This document shows, one piece after another, positions 5,615 through 6,625 of a DNA stretch of 6,625 bases (position 1 is its first letter; the number at the start of each line of letters is the position of its first letter). Below the pieces are notes generated by a model. That model had not been told where the DNA came from. It saw only the letters and a list, made by a program, of their open reading frames with translations, and did not search any database. The stretch comes from Chromatiaceae bacterium (lineage in GTDB: Bacteria > Pseudomonadota > Gammaproteobacteria > Chromatiales > Chromatiaceae). Location of the stretch: the NCBI GenBank assembly GCA_016880695.1, contig JAEHCY010000282.1, positions 1 through 6,625 of the forward strand. Reading direction: 5' to 3'. The position numbers were made by a program, and so were the translations under genes.

Positions 5615-6625
5615 CTAGAAGGTTTTCCGAACGTTAAGGCCGAATAGGTTGGCGTGGGCCTTATAGTCCCCGTTGATCGCGCTGGTACCGTTGATGTCCT
5701 GGAGGGGGACGTAAGGCTTCGAGCTCCGGTAGTTGCGGTCTTCGAACATCACATACATGTAGCCTGCTTCCACCGACCAACTGTTGTCGTAGTTATGTCC
5801 AAGCCCGATGCTGAACAGATGGCGGTCGTTATCGGGTACCCGGGCACTGAAGTGTGCGTCGGATTGACCGGTCTTGTCGTAGGTGTAACCGAGCCGCAGT
5901 TGCGTATTGGGATGGATCTGGTAGGTCACCCCGAAGCGATAGGCGTTGGCGTCATCCCAGTCGTTGGTATCTTCGGTGATGACCGCTCCCGAGTTTGACT
6001 TCACCTGGATCTTGTTGAACTGGCTCCACCCGGTGCGGCTGAGGTCGAACTCCGCGGCCCACTGATTATTGAACGCGTAGCGCGCGCCAATCTGCAGCCT
6101 CCAGGGCAGGTCGAGGTCGAGGTCGACCGACTGGCTCCTGCGTCCCAGCGCGATCAGGACCGGATCGCTGACGTCGAGGTCACCCGAGAGCCCCACCGTG
6201 GCGGAGGAGTGAAAGCTCACCCCGAAGCTCCAGGGGCCTTCGCGGAAGAGCGCACTGATGTTCCATCCCCAGCCGTTGCCATCACCGCTGATGTCGATCA
6301 CGCCCGTATCCAGGATCGCGGTCCTGGCGTGGTAGTAATCTGCCCCAGCGGCTAGGCTCAGTGAGTCGCTGACCCGGTAGGCCAGGGTGGGGACCACGGA
6401 GACGATCTCTAGCTTGCTCTGGGTGGGATGCTGCAGACCCGCAGGCAACGCGATGCCGGGGGCGATTGGGATCGGGACCGAGAGTTTGGGGAAGGTGCCC
6501 ACTTCCCATTTTGTCTCCAGCCCGAAGGGTGCGTTCACCCCCAGACCAAGTCTCCAGTTGCTGTCGATCTTCCACACGCCCTGGAGTAGGGGGGCTGCGA
6601 TCCAATTGGCTCCAGTGGATTCATG
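5615..6625 (-). CDS. FadL/OMPP1/TodX-family outer-membrane transport protein, 5' end beyond window
   Basis: Outer-membrane beta-barrel channel for hydrophobic compounds, classically long-chain fatty acids (FadL) or aromatic hydrocarbons (TodX, XylN). 336 residues are visible; the signal peptide, the N-terminal hatch and roughly the first 90-110 residues are missing, because the frame stays open to the last base. Family marks include LRLGLGVNAPFGL-type strands near the visible N-terminus (residues 25-37), GDGNGWGWNISALF, SFGVSFHSSATVGLSGDL, LRLGYTYDKT, the PDNDR motif (264-268) followed by FSIGLGHNYD, and a C-terminal phenylalanine (NVRKTF) as used for BAM-dependent barrel assembly. A GTG at 6577 opens a 320-residue reading, but the family pattern clearly continues upstream of it, so it is not the start. 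The gene is convergent with dsrE2 and not in the sulfur operon. The substrate cannot be read from sequence. Confidence 0.88.
   Translation of the reverse strand, partial: HESTGANWIAAPLLQGVWKIDSNWRLGLGVNAPFGLETKWEVGTFPKLSVPIPIAPGIALPAGLQHPTQSKLEIVSVVPTLAYRVSDSLSLAAGADYYHARTAILDTGVIDISGDGNGWGWNISALFREGPWSFGVSFHSSATVGLSGDLDVSDPVLIALGRRSQSVDLDLDLPWRLQIGARYAFNNQWAAEFDLSRTGWSQFNKIQVKSNSGAVITEDTNDWDDANAYRFGVTYQIHPNTQLRLGYTYDKTGQSDAHFSARVPDNDRHLFSIGLGHNYDNSWSVEAGYMYVMFEDRNYRSSKPYVPLQDINGTSAINGDYKAHANLFGLNVRKTF

Overview
The window is GC-rich and looks like a chromosomal segment of a sulfur-oxidising gammaproteobacterium, most likely a relative of the Chromatiales (purple sulfur bacteria or Thioalkalivibrio-like chemolithotrophs). 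The clearest pointer is a rhodanese - TusA - DsrE2 gene trio. In sulfur oxidisers this trio forms a cytoplasmic persulfide relay that feeds the reverse dissimilatory sulfite reductase (rDsr) or sHdr systems. A divergently transcribed siroheme synthase lies beside it, and siroheme is the prosthetic group of DsrAB. No dsr, sox or shdr structural genes are present here, so the pathway assignment is inferred from family knowledge.

Layout, left to right. (1) Positions 1-134, minus strand: the start of an insertion sequence, with the first 23 codons of an OrfA-type transposase, abutting the 3' end of the next gene. (2) 107-1928, minus strand: a small NTF2/SnoaL-like protein followed 31 nt later by mtaB (tRNA t6A37 methylthiotransferase), probably one transcript. 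The last codons of mtaB appear to be supplied by the insertion-sequence end. (3) 1955-2551, minus strand: a self-contained unit with a TATAAT promoter, an exported Hsp20-like protein bearing a Pro/Gly/Tyr-rich segment, and an intrinsic terminator. (4) 2706-4139, minus strand: bifunctional/trifunctional siroheme synthase cysG. (5) 4140-4314: a divergent control region. (6) 4315-5553, plus strand: rhd, tusA and dsrE2, with a second likely promoter in front of tusA. (7) 5571-5592: a strong hairpin between convergent genes. (8) 5615-6625, minus strand: most of a FadL/OMPP1/TodX-family outer-membrane channel whose N-terminus lies beyond the window.

How the genes fit together: Rhd mobilises sulfane sulfur onto a cysteine, TusA carries it as a persulfide, and DsrE2 (possibly membrane-associated) exchanges it. 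CysG would make the siroheme needed by the sulfite reductase that consumes this sulfur. The exported Hsp20-like protein and the FadL-like channel belong to the cell envelope; any link to sulfur handling is speculative. No CRISPR array, complete RNA gene or gene-free stretch longer than 300 bases was seen. Most components belong to described families. The points most worth a second look are the exported Hsp20/PGY-rich protein, the insertion-sequence-built end of mtaB, and the two-promoter structure of the sulfur-relay cluster.
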